From positions 1-64,000 of the forward strand of contig JAVBME010000011.1 of assembly GCA_031552765.1 (NCBI GenBank): a stretch of 64,000 nt of DNA, written 5' to 3'. Under the pieces are notes generated by a model. It was given only the letters and a program-made list of their open reading frames with translations, searched no databases and was not told where the DNA came from. Shown here one piece after another: positions 33,600-42,995 of this stretch. This DNA comes from JAVBME01 sp031552765 (GTDB lineage: Bacteria > Bacillota > Negativicutes > Acidaminococcales > JAISLQ01). Both the position numbers and the translations under genes were made by a program. Numbering within the stretch: the first letter of the stretch is position 1; each line of letters begins with the position of its first letter.

Positions 33600-34163
33600 A
33601 TGTCATTGATCAACAAAGAAGTGTCCCCTTTCACGGCCAAAGCATTCCAGGACGGTAAAATAATAGAGGTTAAAAAACAAGACCTGGTAGGTAAATGGTC
33701 GGTGTTTGTCTTCTACCCGGCCGACTTTACTTTTGTCTGCCCAACTGAACTGGGCGATTTGGCAGACCGCTATGAAGAATTCAAAAAAATCGACTGCGAA
33801 GTATACTCCGTATCTACAGATACCGAATTTACACACAAAGCCTGGCACGATACTTCAGATACGATAAAAAAGATCAAGTATCCCATGCTGGCAGACCCTA
33901 CCCACGCCCTGTCCAAAGACTTTGAAGTACTTATCGAAGAAAGCGGGCTGGCTCTTCGCGGTACCTTTATCATCAACCCTGCGGCCAAGGTCGTCGCCTA
34001 TGAAGTGAACCAGACCTCCATCGGCCGTGATGCCGGAGAATTGCTACGCAAAGTACAAGCCGCGCAGTTCGTCGCTCAACACAGCGACCAGGTTTGCCCG
34101 GCAAAATGGACGCCCGGGGCGGAAACCCTCAAACCCAGCTTAGATCTTGTCGGTAAAATATAA
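33600..34163 (+). CDS. ahpC: Peroxiredoxin, AhpC type
   Basis: 187 residues of the 2-Cys AhpC family. The peroxidatic Cys47 is in FTFVCPTELGDL; the resolving Cys is in DQVCPAKW. It reduces H2O2 and organic peroxides and is recycled by the reductase encoded 12 bp downstream. AGGAGG precedes the ATG. The promoter carries a Fur/PerR-like box. Confidence 0.96.
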   Translation: MSLINKEVSPFTAKAFQDGKIIEVKKQDLVGKWSVFVFYPADFTFVCPTELGDLADRYEEFKKIDCEVYSVSTDTEFTHKAWHDTSDTIKKIKYPMLADPTHALSKDFEVLIEESGLALRGTFIINPAAKVVAYEVNQTSIGRDAGELLRKVQAAQFVAQHSDQVCPAKWTPGAETLKPSLDLVGKI

Positions 34164-34175
34164 GGAGTTTTCATC

Positions 34176-35819
34176 ATGAATGAACTGCACGATCTTGTCA
34201 TCGTCGGCGCCGGGCCCGCCGGGCTCAGCGCCGCCATCTATGCGGGCCGGGCACGCCTGAAAACTCTGGTTGTCGACAAAGAACAACCGGGCGGACAGAT
34301 AAAGATAACGTCCGATGTTTCCAACTATCCCGGCATAATACAGATAGACGGCGCCAAACTGGCCCAGGATATGGCCGCCCAGGCCAAAGGCTTAGGAGCC
34401 GAGATAGTACAGGAAGAAATCATCGGCGCGGATTTTAGCAAAGATATAAAAGAACTGTCCACTGCCTCCGGCAAAACCATCCGCAGTTTAGGCGTCATCG
34501 TCGCCACTGGGGCTAAGCCGCGCACGCTCGGCTTCACGGGTGAAGAGGAATACACCGGGCGCGGGGTGGCGTATTGCGCCACCTGCGACGGAGAATTTTT
34601 CCAGGGCATGGATATATTTGTCATCGGCGGCGGTTTCGCCGCGGCGGAAGAGGCCATCTACCTCACCCGTTACGGCCGCAAGGTAATAATGATCGTGCGC
34701 GAAGAGGATTTCACCTGCTCTAAAAGTATTGGCGACAAAGTACGCGCCAACAAAAATATCGAAATAAAGTTCCAAACCGAATTGCTGGAAGTAGGCGGAG
34801 AAAAAACGCTCAAGTACGCCAAATTCATCGATAATGCCAGCGGCCGCGACTGGGAATACCAGGCTGAACCTGGAACGTCTTTTGGCGTTTTTGTTTTCGT
34901 CGGCTACCAGCCGATAAGCGAAATATTCCGCAAGCATGTGAAAACAGACGATGCCGGCTATCTGGCCACAGATGAAACTTTGGCTACCAACGTCCCTGGC
35001 GTTTACGCCGCCGGCGATATAAGGCCTAAAACCTTGCGCCAACTGATCACCGCCGTGGCAGACGGCGGACTTGCCGCGACTAATAGCGAAAGATACATAA
35101 AGGAGAAAGCTGAAGCGCTCGGCCTTGTCGAACAAGTCAAAACAACGCCGGCAAGAAAATCTTTCATTGACGATGATTTAAAAAAACAACTTTTGCCTAT
35201 TTTTGAAAAATTCCAACACACGGTCGGCCTCAGCGCCATATTGTTGAATGAAGGAAAAGAAGAATTGGTGCGGTTGTCGTCGGAAATGAGAAGCTTTTTA
35301 CAGGAAGCGGTTTTACTTACCGATAAAATAAAGGTAGATATTTACTTCAAAGATGAAAACGTTCCATTGGAAGCTGCCATAGCTACAGAAACCTACCCGG
35401 TAATAACAATCATGGACAAAGACGGCGCTTACACCGGAGCAGCCTTTAGCGGCGTGCCGGGCGGGCACGAGTTCAATTCTTTCATAATCGCCCTTTATAA
35501 CGCCGCCGGGCCGGGGCAGGCAGTAGACGGAAAAATGCTGGAAGCGATTAAAAGCGTGGACAAAAAAGTCGACATGAAGATTTGTGTTTCCCTGTCCTGC
35601 ACGCTGTGTCCGGAACTGGTCGGAGCGGCGCAATTGATGGCCATAAATAATCCCAAAATAACCGCGCAGATGGTCGACCTGGCGCATTTTCCGGATATAC
35701 GCCGGGAACACGAAATAATGAGCGTGCCGGCCTTATTGGTCAACAATCAGCATATTAGTTTCGGTAAAAAAGACATTGGGCAACTTTTGGAATATCTAAA
35801 AAGCATTGATGCTATATAA
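34176..35819 (+). CDS. Domain-permuted AhpF-type peroxiredoxin reductase
   Basis: 547 residues. Residues 1-310 are a thioredoxin-reductase module (FAD motif GAGPAGLSAA at 11-20, redox CATC at 134-137, NADH-binding GGGFAAAEEA, and YAAGDIRP). Residues about 325-547 are a double thioredoxin-fold unit with CTLC (475-478), matching the N-terminal domain of AhpF. In AhpF that unit is first; here it is last. It should pass electrons from NAD(P)H to AhpC. The distance from ahpC (12 bp) and a shared terminator imply one operon. Confidence 0.92.
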   Translation: MNELHDLVIVGAGPAGLSAAIYAGRARLKTLVVDKEQPGGQIKITSDVSNYPGIIQIDGAKLAQDMAAQAKGLGAEIVQEEIIGADFSKDIKELSTASGKTIRSLGVIVATGAKPRTLGFTGEEEYTGRGVAYCATCDGEFFQGMDIFVIGGGFAAAEEAIYLTRYGRKVIMIVREEDFTCSKSIGDKVRANKNIEIKFQTELLEVGGEKTLKYAKFIDNASGRDWEYQAEPGTSFGVFVFVGYQPISEIFRKHVKTDDAGYLATDETLATNVPGVYAAGDIRPKTLRQLITAVADGGLAATNSERYIKEKAEALGLVEQVKTTPARKSFIDDDLKKQLLPIFEKFQHTVGLSAILLNEGKEELVRLSSEMRSFLQEAVLLTDKIKVDIYFKDENVPLEAAIATETYPVITIMDKDGAYTGAAFSGVPGGHEFNSFIIALYNAAGPGQAVDGKMLEAIKSVDKKVDMKICVSLSCTLCPELVGAAQLMAINNPKITAQMVDLAHFPDIRREHEIMSVPALLVNNQHISFGKKDIGQLLEYLKSIDAI

Positions 35820-35824
35820 CTTTA

Positions 35825-35856
35825 AAGCGCCAGGCGTAACGCCTGGCGCTTCTTTT
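35825..35856 (+). terminator. Intrinsic terminator of ahpC-ahpF
   Basis: AAGCGCCAGGCG (35825-35836) and CGCCTGGCGCTT (35840-35851) form a perfect 12-bp stem with a 3-nt loop, followed by CTTTT. proA ends 14 bp away on the other strand. Confidence 0.87.
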
Positions 35857-35869
35857 ATAGTCAATAATG

Positions 35870-37129
35870 TTATCTTATCTGTCCGTTGCCTGATATTACA
35901 TATTTTACGCTTGTCAGCTCCGGCAGGCCCATCGGGCCGCGGGCGTGGAGTTTTTGCGTGCTGATGCCTATCTCCGCCCCAAAACCAAATTCAAAACCGT
36001 CGGTAAAACGGGTGGAGGCATTGACATACACTGCCGCGGCGTCTACTTTTTGCAGAAATTGCTGCGAATTGCTGTAATTTTCCGTCACTATCGCTTCCGA
36101 ATGCCTGCTGCCATACCTTTCAATGTGCGCCAGCGCTTCCGGCAAGCTGCCCACTACTTTCACCGCCAGCTTGAGGTCGGCATATTCACACGCCCAATCT
36201 TCTTCCGTCGCCGCTTTGGCCTCGCCGTACAAAGAGCAGGTCTTCCCACAGCCGAATATTTCCACCTCGGCTTCTTGTAGCCGTTTGAGCATGCCCGGCA
36301 AAAAATCTTCCGCCACCTTCTCATGCACCAAAAGGGTTTCCATAGCATTGCACACCGCCGGGCGCGATACTTTGGCGTTAAAGGCAATGTCCGACGCCAT
36401 CGCCAGATTAGCCGATTCGTCAACAAAAGTGTGGCAAACGCCAACGCCGGTCTCTATCACCGGCACCGAGCTGTTTTCCACGACCTTCTTGATCAGGCCG
36501 GCGCCGCCGCGCGGGATTATGACATCGATAAAGTCATTCAGGCGCAGAAGGATGTCGACCGCTTGCCTGTCGGTAGTCTCCAACAGTTGCACAGAGTGCT
36601 TCGGCAGACCTGCCGTTTCGGCGGCATTGGCCAGCACGCCGGCAATAGCCAGGTTTGACCTTATCGCCTCCGAACCGCCGCGCAATATCACAGCATTGCC
36701 TGTTTTCAGACACAGGCCGGCTGCGTCGGCGGTGACATTGGGGCGGGCTTCGTAAATTATGCCAATAACGCCTAGCGGTACGCGCAGCTTGTTTATCCTC
36801 AGCCCGTTCGGCGCCTGGTGGCCGCTTATAACTTCGCCTACCGGGTCTGGCAGGGCCGCGACTTGCCGAAGCCCGACCGCCATAGAATCTATGCGGGCGT
36901 CGGTCAGCAAAAGCCGGTCCAGCATAGCCTGCGACGTCCCATTTTTGCGAGCCGCCGCCATATCTTTATCGTTTTCCTTCAAAATCCTTTTTTGTTCTTT
37001 TACCAGGGCATCCGCCATAGCCAACAGCGCCTTGTTCTTCAGATCGGTCGGGGCGGCGGCCAGTTTTCCCGCCGCGGCCTTGGCCTGGGCCGCTATTAAC
37101 TCTATTTCTTTCTTTATATCCATCTTCAT
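35870..37129 (-). CDS. proA: Gamma-glutamyl phosphate reductase
   Basis: 419 residues. The aldehyde-dehydrogenase fold and the catalytic Cys in SRPAVCNAMETLLVH are present, and KTGNAVILRGGSEAI is a typical cofactor segment. It reduces glutamyl-5-phosphate in proline synthesis. Two ATGs (first and third codon) follow the GAGGGGG site; either could be used. It lies 7 bp after proB. Confidence 0.96.
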   Translation of the reverse strand: MKMDIKKEIELIAAQAKAAAGKLAAAPTDLKNKALLAMADALVKEQKRILKENDKDMAAARKNGTSQAMLDRLLLTDARIDSMAVGLRQVAALPDPVGEVISGHQAPNGLRINKLRVPLGVIGIIYEARPNVTADAAGLCLKTGNAVILRGGSEAIRSNLAIAGVLANAAETAGLPKHSVQLLETTDRQAVDILLRLNDFIDVIIPRGGAGLIKKVVENSSVPVIETGVGVCHTFVDESANLAMASDIAFNAKVSRPAVCNAMETLLVHEKVAEDFLPGMLKRLQEAEVEIFGCGKTCSLYGEAKAATEEDWACEYADLKLAVKVVGSLPEALAHIERYGSRHSEAIVTENYSNSQQFLQKVDAAAVYVNASTRFTDGFEFGFGAEIGISTQKLHARGPMGLPELTSVKYVISGNGQIR

Positions 37130-37136
37130 TTCCCCC

Positions 37137-38258
37137 TCAAATCAACACCAGGTTGTCCCGGTGTATCACTTCGTCATAGCTCTTATTCCCGATTATCGCC
37201 GCTATATCGCTCGTCTTGGCCCCTTTCAGGAGTCCTACTTCTTCGTCACTGTAATTAGCCAGCCCGCGCGCTATCTCCCGCCCGTCTTCGCCGCATACGC
37301 TCACCGTAGCGCCGGACGTGAAGCTGCCTTCTACGCCGACTACACCCGCCGCCAACAGGCTGGAGTTGTTTTTCAGGGCTTTTACGCAACCGGCGTCAAC
37401 GGTTATTTTTCCTTTTATCCTGGCGCCAAAAGCCAGCCAACGTTTCCTAAATTGCAAGCGGTTTTCTCTCGACAAAAACAACGTGCCCAATAATTCGCCT
37501 GCCAGCACGCGGTTTATTACCTCTTCTTCCGCGCCCGGCGCTATGACCATGGCGATACCGGCGCTGACCGCGATTTTCGCCGCGGTTATCTTGGTAGCCA
37601 TGCCGCCTGTGCCGTGGCTGCTGCCCACCCCGCCGGCCGCCGCTTCGATTTCTTCTGTGATTTCCGGTATTTCATAAATCAGCCGGGCAGCGGGGTTGTC
37701 CTTGGGATTGGCGTCATAAACCCCTGCGATATCCGACAAAATGAGCAGCAGGTCGGCGTCTACAATACTGGCCACCTGGGCGGAAAGCGTATCGTTGTCG
37801 CCTATTTTCAGCTCTTCTATAGCTACCGCGTCATTTTCATTGACTATCGGTATTATTTTTCTTTCCAATAAAACATTGAAGGTATTTCTGAGATTGGCAT
37901 AACGGCTGCGGTTGACCGAATCTTCGCGCGTCATTAGTATTTGGGCGACTATCTGTCCATAAGCGGCAAACAGCCGCTCGTATTCGCGCATGAGTATACC
38001 TTGCCCCACCGCCGCCGCCGCCTGCTTGCCCGGAATGGTATCAGGGCGGACGTTAAGGCCCATACGCTCCATACCGGCGCTGACCGCCGCCGAAGTCACC
38101 AGCACCACCTCTTTGCCGCCCTGGCAGACAGAGGTCAGCTGCCTGGCCAGGCTGTCCATGCGAGCCGGGTCCAAGTGCCCTTTGGCGTCCGTCAAAGTGC
38201 TTGTACCTACTTTGATGACTATTCTTTTGGCGGTTGCTAAAGTTTGGCGTGTAAGCAA
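37137..38258 (-). CDS. proB: Glutamate 5-kinase
   Basis: 373 residues from a TTG at 38258 (GGGG 6 nt upstream), giving LTRQTLATAKRIVIKVGTSTL; the longer frame overlaps the obg stop and lacks a ribosome site. An amino-acid-kinase domain (KVGTSTL, NENDAV, DVDAGCV-like segments) is followed by a C-terminal PUA domain (about 290-373). It phosphorylates glutamate as the first step of proline synthesis and is feedback-inhibited by proline in most bacteria. Confidence 0.94.
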   Translation of the reverse strand: MLTRQTLATAKRIVIKVGTSTLTDAKGHLDPARMDSLARQLTSVCQGGKEVVLVTSAAVSAGMERMGLNVRPDTIPGKQAAAAVGQGILMREYERLFAAYGQIVAQILMTREDSVNRSRYANLRNTFNVLLERKIIPIVNENDAVAIEELKIGDNDTLSAQVASIVDADLLLILSDIAGVYDANPKDNPAARLIYEIPEITEEIEAAAGGVGSSHGTGGMATKITAAKIAVSAGIAMVIAPGAEEEVINRVLAGELLGTLFLSRENRLQFRKRWLAFGARIKGKITVDAGCVKALKNNSSLLAAGVVGVEGSFTSGATVSVCGEDGREIARGLANYSDEEVGLLKGAKTSDIAAIIGNKSYDEVIHRDNLVLI

Positions 38259-38298
38259 AGTAATCCCCAACCTTTCACAAACAATGCGTAAGCGGCCG

Positions 38299-39564
38299 CT
38301 AGTCTTTATAGTCAAATACCATATCCGCGATACGTACGCTGTCTCCCTCTTTTATCCCACGCTCTTTGAGCGCGGCCTCTATGCCTATGCGCCGCCAGAT
38401 CATCTGGAAGCGCCGCAGTCCTTCGTCATTGTCAAAATTGGTCATCGCCACAAGGCGTTCTATATTTTTTCCCGCTACGACAAAGGAGCCGTCGTCTTCC
38501 CGCGTGATGGCAAAAGCGTCCGCATCCACTTCCGGCATGGCAGGCAGCTCTTCGGCCGGCTCTTCCTCGTATGCCAAAAGTAGCGCATGCGCCCTGTACA
38601 TCAGCTCTTTGAGCCCCTGGCCGCTGGCAGCCGATACCGGCATTATCTCGTAGCCTTTCTCCTCTACATAGGCGGCCACCCGCGGGAAATTTTCCTGGGC
38701 GTCCGGCAAGTCCATCTTGTTGGCTACCACCAGTTGCCGGCGGCGGGCCAGTTTTTCACTATATAAGGAAAGTTCCTGGTTTATCTTGTCAAAATCTTCC
38801 ACCGGGTCGCGCCCGTCCTGTCCTGATACGTCAAGGACGTGCAGCAGTATCTTGGTGCGTTCTATATGGCGCAAAAAATCATGCCCCAGGCCGGCGCCTT
38901 GATGCGCCCCTTCAATAAGCCCCGGGATGTCGGCCAGTACGAAGCTTTGCCCTTCATCCAGTCGAACCATGCCCAGGACCGGCGTCAAGGTAGTAAAATG
39001 ATAAGCGGCGATTTCCGGCTTGGCGGCCGACACACTCGCTATGATGCTGGATTTGCCCACACTGGGATAGCCGATAAGCCCTATATCCGCGAGCAGCTTT
39101 AGCTCCAGACGTACCCAGCGGTCTTCGCCCGGCTCGCCTTTTTCGGCAAAAGTCGGCGCCCTATTGACGCTGTTGGCAAATTTGGCATTGCCGCGCCCGC
39201 CGCGCCCGCCTTTGGCCACCGTGTATTTCTGACCGTGGCCGGCCAGGTCTGCCAGCAGAAACTCGCTGGAATCGTCTTTGACTATAGTGCCGACCGGCAC
39301 TCTGATTATTATATCTTCCGCCGCCGCGCCGAAGCGGTTGCTCATACCGCCGCGGTCACCGGCTTTGGCCTCAAATTTTCTTTTGTAACGAAAGTCCACC
39401 AAAGTATTGAGATTCTCATCGGCCACCAGCACGATATTGCCGCCGCGCCCGCCGTCGCCGCCGGACGGGCCGCCCTTTGGTATGAATTTTTCCTGGCGAA
39501 AACCGCTCATGCCGTCGCCGCCCTTGCCCCCGTGTACATATATCCTGGCCCTGTCTATAAACAT
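38299..39564 (-). CDS. obgE: GTPase ObgE/CgtA
   Basis: 421 residues. An N-terminal glycine-rich Obg domain (1-158), a G domain with GYPSVGKSS, DIPGLIEGAHQGAGLGHDFLRH, NKMD and SAASGQGL, and the C-terminal OCT domain (FQMIWRRIGIEAAL). Obg acts in 50S maturation and stress control. GAGG precedes the ATG. It lies between the Spo0B-like gene and proB. Confidence 0.97.
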   Translation of the reverse strand: MFIDRARIYVHGGKGGDGMSGFRQEKFIPKGGPSGGDGGRGGNIVLVADENLNTLVDFRYKRKFEAKAGDRGGMSNRFGAAAEDIIIRVPVGTIVKDDSSEFLLADLAGHGQKYTVAKGGRGGRGNAKFANSVNRAPTFAEKGEPGEDRWVRLELKLLADIGLIGYPSVGKSSIIASVSAAKPEIAAYHFTTLTPVLGMVRLDEGQSFVLADIPGLIEGAHQGAGLGHDFLRHIERTKILLHVLDVSGQDGRDPVEDFDKINQELSLYSEKLARRRQLVVANKMDLPDAQENFPRVAAYVEEKGYEIMPVSAASGQGLKELMYRAHALLLAYEEEPAEELPAMPEVDADAFAITREDDGSFVVAGKNIERLVAMTNFDNDEGLRRFQMIWRRIGIEAALKERGIKEGDSVRIADMVFDYKD

Positions 39565-39620
39565 TATTTTTCCTCTTTCATCTATACGGCCTACAGCCGC
39601 AGCTTAAAAGCAAAACGCCT

Positions 39621-39833
39621 TCATTTTTTCCCTTTACTCAGTATCGCACGCAATTCTTCCGGGCCTGACGGCGCCGGCACCTCCAGATTCTGAATGTATT
39701 CCATCGCTTTGTCCCATTTTTTCAATTCCAGGCAAGAGTATATTATTTGCATATGATTCAAAAAGTCATGCCGCTGCCTGCGCAAAAGCATGATAGCTTC
39801 TTCACAGGTAAAATCATTTTCTTCTTTCGGCAT
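39621..39833 (-). CDS. Spo0B-like histidine phosphotransfer domain, very short
   Basis: 70 residues from the ATG at 39833 (GGTGAGG upstream). The sequence EAIMLLRRQRHDFLNHMQIIYSCLEL matches the Spo0B-type sensor-kinase helix pair, with the phosphoacceptor His in RHDFLNH. Classical Spo0B is about 190 residues with a C-terminal ATPase-like domain; that domain is absent. In Bacillus spo0B lies directly before obg, as here, so this is a shrunken orthologue. It may still form a four-helix dimer and relay phosphate. Confidence 0.78.
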   Translation of the reverse strand: MPKEENDFTCEEAIMLLRRQRHDFLNHMQIIYSCLELKKWDKAMEYIQNLEVPAPSGPEELRAILSKGKK

Positions 39834-40027
39834 ACGCCACCTCACCTAAAAAGTTTTATAATGAAGCAGAAGCCCCGAAGCCGCTGCTCCAGGGCCTTGC
39901 TCTAGTTTTGAGCGTACAAAACCAGCCTGCTTTATTTATGTTACTATTTTATGCCAGTTTGCCTTATTTGTAAATATCGCGATTGGCCGCGCGGCAAAAT
40001 GCTCTGCGTTATAATCTGTGCGTCCGA

Positions 40028-40056
40028 TTGACAAACAGCAAAAACTTTCTTAAGAT
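40028..40056 (+). promoter_or_regulatory. Sigma-70 promoter of the SulP transporter gene
   Basis: TTGACA (40028-40033), 17-nt spacer and TAAGAT (40051-40056), about 40 bp upstream of the ATG at 40098. Confidence 0.75.
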
Positions 40057-40097
40057 AGCTACATACTGGTAATTATTATTATGGGGTGAATGCTTAT

Positions 40098-41822
40098 ATG
40101 ATTGCCTTTCTCGAGGCAAAAAAAGCCGGTCTTCTGGATAAAAAACACTTGGCCGCCAATCTGATCTCCGGCCTCATCGTCAGCGTCATATCGCTGCCTT
40201 TGGGTATGGCTTTTGCCATAGCCTCGGGCGCTAAACCGGAACATGGCATCTATACCTCCATCGTGGCCGGATTTCTGGCGGCGGTGTTCGGCGGCAGCCG
40301 TGTGCAAATCACCGGCCCTACCGGCGCATTTATCGTGCTTTTGTCAAGCATCACTGCGACATACGGCATAGAAGGCTTGCAAATGGCCACACTTATGGCT
40401 GGCGTCATGCTCCTTTGCATGGGTTTTGCCAAATTGGGCAGCGTCATAAAATTTATTCCCAAGCCGGTCATCGTTGGTTTCACCGCCGGCATAGGCGTGG
40501 TCATATGGGTAGGACAGTGGCAGTATTTTTTTGGCCTGGACAAACCGAATGGCAGCCATTTTCACGAAAAAGCTTTATCCCTCTTGCAGTCATTGCCGGA
40601 CCTGCATCCAGCCACGCTCGCTATAGCCAGCGCCAGCCTTTTTGTTATAATTTTCTCTTCACGGATTAAAAAAATCAGCCGTATACCAAGCCCACTCACT
40701 GCCATGGTTTTGGCGACTTTAGCGCAAACCATCTTCTCCTTTGAAGGAGTAGCGACCATCGGCAATACTTTCGGCGGCATCCCGCAAAATCTTCCTGCCT
40801 TCTCTCCACCAGCCTGGACAGTTAGCAAGCTCCTCGAACTCATCGGCCCGGCCTTTACCATCGCCATGCTTGGCGCTATAGAGTCGCTCCTGTCGGCGGT
40901 CGTCGCCGACAGCATGACAGGCGACAAGCACGATTCTAACCAGGAGCTGATCGGGCAAGGCATCGCCAACATTTTCGCCCCTTTGCTGAGCGGCATAGCC
41001 GCTACCGGCGCCATAGCCCGCACGGCCACAAATGTAAAAAACGGCGGCTCCAGCCCCCTGGCGGGAATATTCCACTGCGTATTTTTGGTGATAATCCTGC
41101 TTTTTCTGGCGCCACTGGCTTATAATATCCCACTGTCCGCCATGGCGGCTATTCTTTTTGTCGTAGCCTATAACATGAGCGACCTAAAGCACTTCGTCTA
41201 TATGTTCAGGCAGGCGCCGCGGGAAGATGTAATAACGCTTATCGTCACCTTCCTCTTAACTATCTTTACCGACCTTGTCGTGGCGGTAAATGTCGGCGTA
41301 GTGCTTGCGGTGCTGCTGTTCATGAAACGTATGACCAGCGCCATCACGGTTTACCGTTTCAGCGCCAAAGAGCTCAGCTATGACCCCTATATCAAGGAAA
41401 GCGGGCGACTGCCGGAAGGCCTTTTGGTCTATTCCATCGAAGGGCCTCTCTTTTTTGGCGCAGTGGAAAATTTTGAACATGTGCTTTCCTACTCTAAAAC
41501 GCAACCCAAAATAATCATCATCCGCCTGCACCATGTCCCCTTTGTCGACATAACGGCAAGCGAAGCCTTAACAACCGCTATTAACAAACTTAAAAATAAA
41601 AATGTCCGGATAATCATGACCGAAGCCAATGGCGAAGTCAGCCGCAGCCTACACAAAGCCGGCATTTTCGCGCTTACCGGCAAAAGGATGTACTGGCAGA
41701 AGTTTTCCGACGCCATGGCCAGCTGCCAAAAGATACTTTCCGGCCAAGATAATGCGCCGGTTCACCAAGTTGAATACCAAGACGGCAGGATCGTCAAAAC
41801 ACATTCGGGACAGCAGGAATAA
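40098..41822 (+). CDS. SulP-family anion transporter with STAS domain
   Basis: 574 residues from the ATG at 40098 (GGGGTGA upstream); a GTG at 40086 has no ribosome site. The SulP membrane domain (about 1-425: VISLPLGMAFAIASGAKPEHGIYTSIVAG, FGGSRVQITGPTGAFIV) is followed by a cytoplasmic STAS domain (about 440-555: VDITASEALTTAINKLKNKNVRIIM). SulP proteins carry sulfate, bicarbonate or C4-dicarboxylates; the substrate is not predictable here. Monocistronic with its own promoter. Confidence 0.93.
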   Translation: MIAFLEAKKAGLLDKKHLAANLISGLIVSVISLPLGMAFAIASGAKPEHGIYTSIVAGFLAAVFGGSRVQITGPTGAFIVLLSSITATYGIEGLQMATLMAGVMLLCMGFAKLGSVIKFIPKPVIVGFTAGIGVVIWVGQWQYFFGLDKPNGSHFHEKALSLLQSLPDLHPATLAIASASLFVIIFSSRIKKISRIPSPLTAMVLATLAQTIFSFEGVATIGNTFGGIPQNLPAFSPPAWTVSKLLELIGPAFTIAMLGAIESLLSAVVADSMTGDKHDSNQELIGQGIANIFAPLLSGIAATGAIARTATNVKNGGSSPLAGIFHCVFLVIILLFLAPLAYNIPLSAMAAILFVVAYNMSDLKHFVYMFRQAPREDVITLIVTFLLTIFTDLVVAVNVGVVLAVLLFMKRMTSAITVYRFSAKELSYDPYIKESGRLPEGLLVYSIEGPLFFGAVENFEHVLSYSKTQPKIIIIRLHHVPFVDITASEALTTAINKLKNKNVRIIMTEANGEVSRSLHKAGIFALTGKRMYWQKFSDAMASCQKILSGQDNAPVHQVEYQDGRIVKTHSGQQE

Positions 41823-41833
41823 TAGCGGCAAGA

Positions 41834-41859
41834 AGAGGCCGGGCGTTTGCCCGGCCTCT
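41834..41859. terminator. Hairpin between convergent genes
   Basis: AGAGGCCGGGC (41834-41844) pairs with GCCCGGCCTCT (41849-41859) around a GTTT loop. There is no T-tract longer than three on either side, so it is a weak or factor-assisted terminator. Confidence 0.55.
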
Positions 41860-41867
41860 CAGTTTAC

Positions 41868-42995
41868 TTACATCATTTCCGCAAATGTCTGTATCTTGGT
41901 CCGGGCCTGTTCCTGGCCCTCAGTGCTCTGGTCAATGTCCACGCACAACACGGGTAGGGAGTTTTCCTCCGCATTGGCCGCGATCATCGGATAGTCGTAT
42001 TCTTCCACGTCACAGAACTTCATCAGGCAGACAACGACGCCGTCGGCCTTGTTGTCTTTGGCCAGTTTGGTGACCAGCTTGCCCCGGTCGCCCGCCCGGT
42101 CGTGGATGACCGAACAGCCTTCACGCGCGAACCACTGCTTGGCCAGGCGCTCCAAAGCGCTGACGCCCGCCGGTATATCGATGCGCACCTGCCGTGATTC
42201 CTGCCCCAGATCATCGGCCACTACCGCAACCTTGTTTTCCGCGAAGATGTCGAGAAAATCCGCCGGTTCGGCGGTAACGCCTGTCAAGACGACTTTTTTA
42301 CCCTGCCATTTGTGCACAGGCAGTTTTTTCAGCTCAGCGTTTATTTCTTCTACCAGTGCGGTATGTTCGGCTTTTTCCATGAAGTGCGCGCTTTTCATCA
42401 CATTATGCCGCACTTTGGCTGTTATAACGTCCAAATGGTCGTTGGCCAGGGCCAGGAACTCACGCATGACCGCCTGGTGTTTATTGTATATTTCAATACT
42501 TTTATTGAGCGCTTCTTCGCTAATCGGCGCGCCGGCAATATTTTCCAGCATCTTTTTGACGGCGGCGTATTCATCCCGGAGAAATTCTACCGCGCCGCTG
42601 TCGTCGATGTTTTGCGGGTGGATAAAGGCTACCAGCGGGATGTCTTTAACGCCGTCGCGCCAGGCGCCGCAGATGCCGCGGAAGGTATCGCACAGCATGG
42701 GCATGACAGCGCCGGACAGCCCTTTATATTTGCCGGTCATGCCTAGTTCCAGACAAGAACGCATGATCGAGCAGGTAAAGGCGGGGGCGTATTTACCCGC
42801 CACCGAAGGATTTATCTGGCCGCCCCACAAGCCCATGGGTATCATGCCGGCGGCATGCACCAATTCTGTAGGTGTGTATATAGGGAAACAGCCGATAACT
42901 TTTTTACCTGCTTTAAGATACTTGTCCAGCATAGCTTTGGGGTTTTCCGCAACATTTTCCAGTTGGCCGAGTAATGAATTTAGTTTGTCCATCAT
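41868..42995 (-). CDS. 2-hydroxyacyl-CoA dehydratase, smaller subunit (HadC/HgdB type)
   Basis: 375 residues, the size of HadC. Conserved Cys are in IGCFPIYTPTELVHAAGM, CSIMRSCLELGMTG, MLCDTFRGICGAW and CLMKFCDVEEYDYP; these ligate the iron-sulfur cluster. With the larger subunit it removes water from a (R)-2-hydroxyacyl-CoA by a ketyl-radical mechanism after ATP-driven one-electron activation. Its start overlaps the larger subunit's stop by 4 bp. GGAGG precedes the ATG. It is the last gene of the CoA-transferase-activator-dehydratase operon. Confidence 0.93.
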   Translation of the reverse strand: MMDKLNSLLGQLENVAENPKAMLDKYLKAGKKVIGCFPIYTPTELVHAAGMIPMGLWGGQINPSVAGKYAPAFTCSIMRSCLELGMTGKYKGLSGAVMPMLCDTFRGICGAWRDGVKDIPLVAFIHPQNIDDSGAVEFLRDEYAAVKKMLENIAGAPISEEALNKSIEIYNKHQAVMREFLALANDHLDVITAKVRHNVMKSAHFMEKAEHTALVEEINAELKKLPVHKWQGKKVVLTGVTAEPADFLDIFAENKVAVVADDLGQESRQVRIDIPAGVSALERLAKQWFAREGCSVIHDRAGDRGKLVTKLAKDNKADGVVVCLMKFCDVEEYDYPMIAANAEENSLPVLCVDIDQSTEGQEQARTKIQTFAEMM

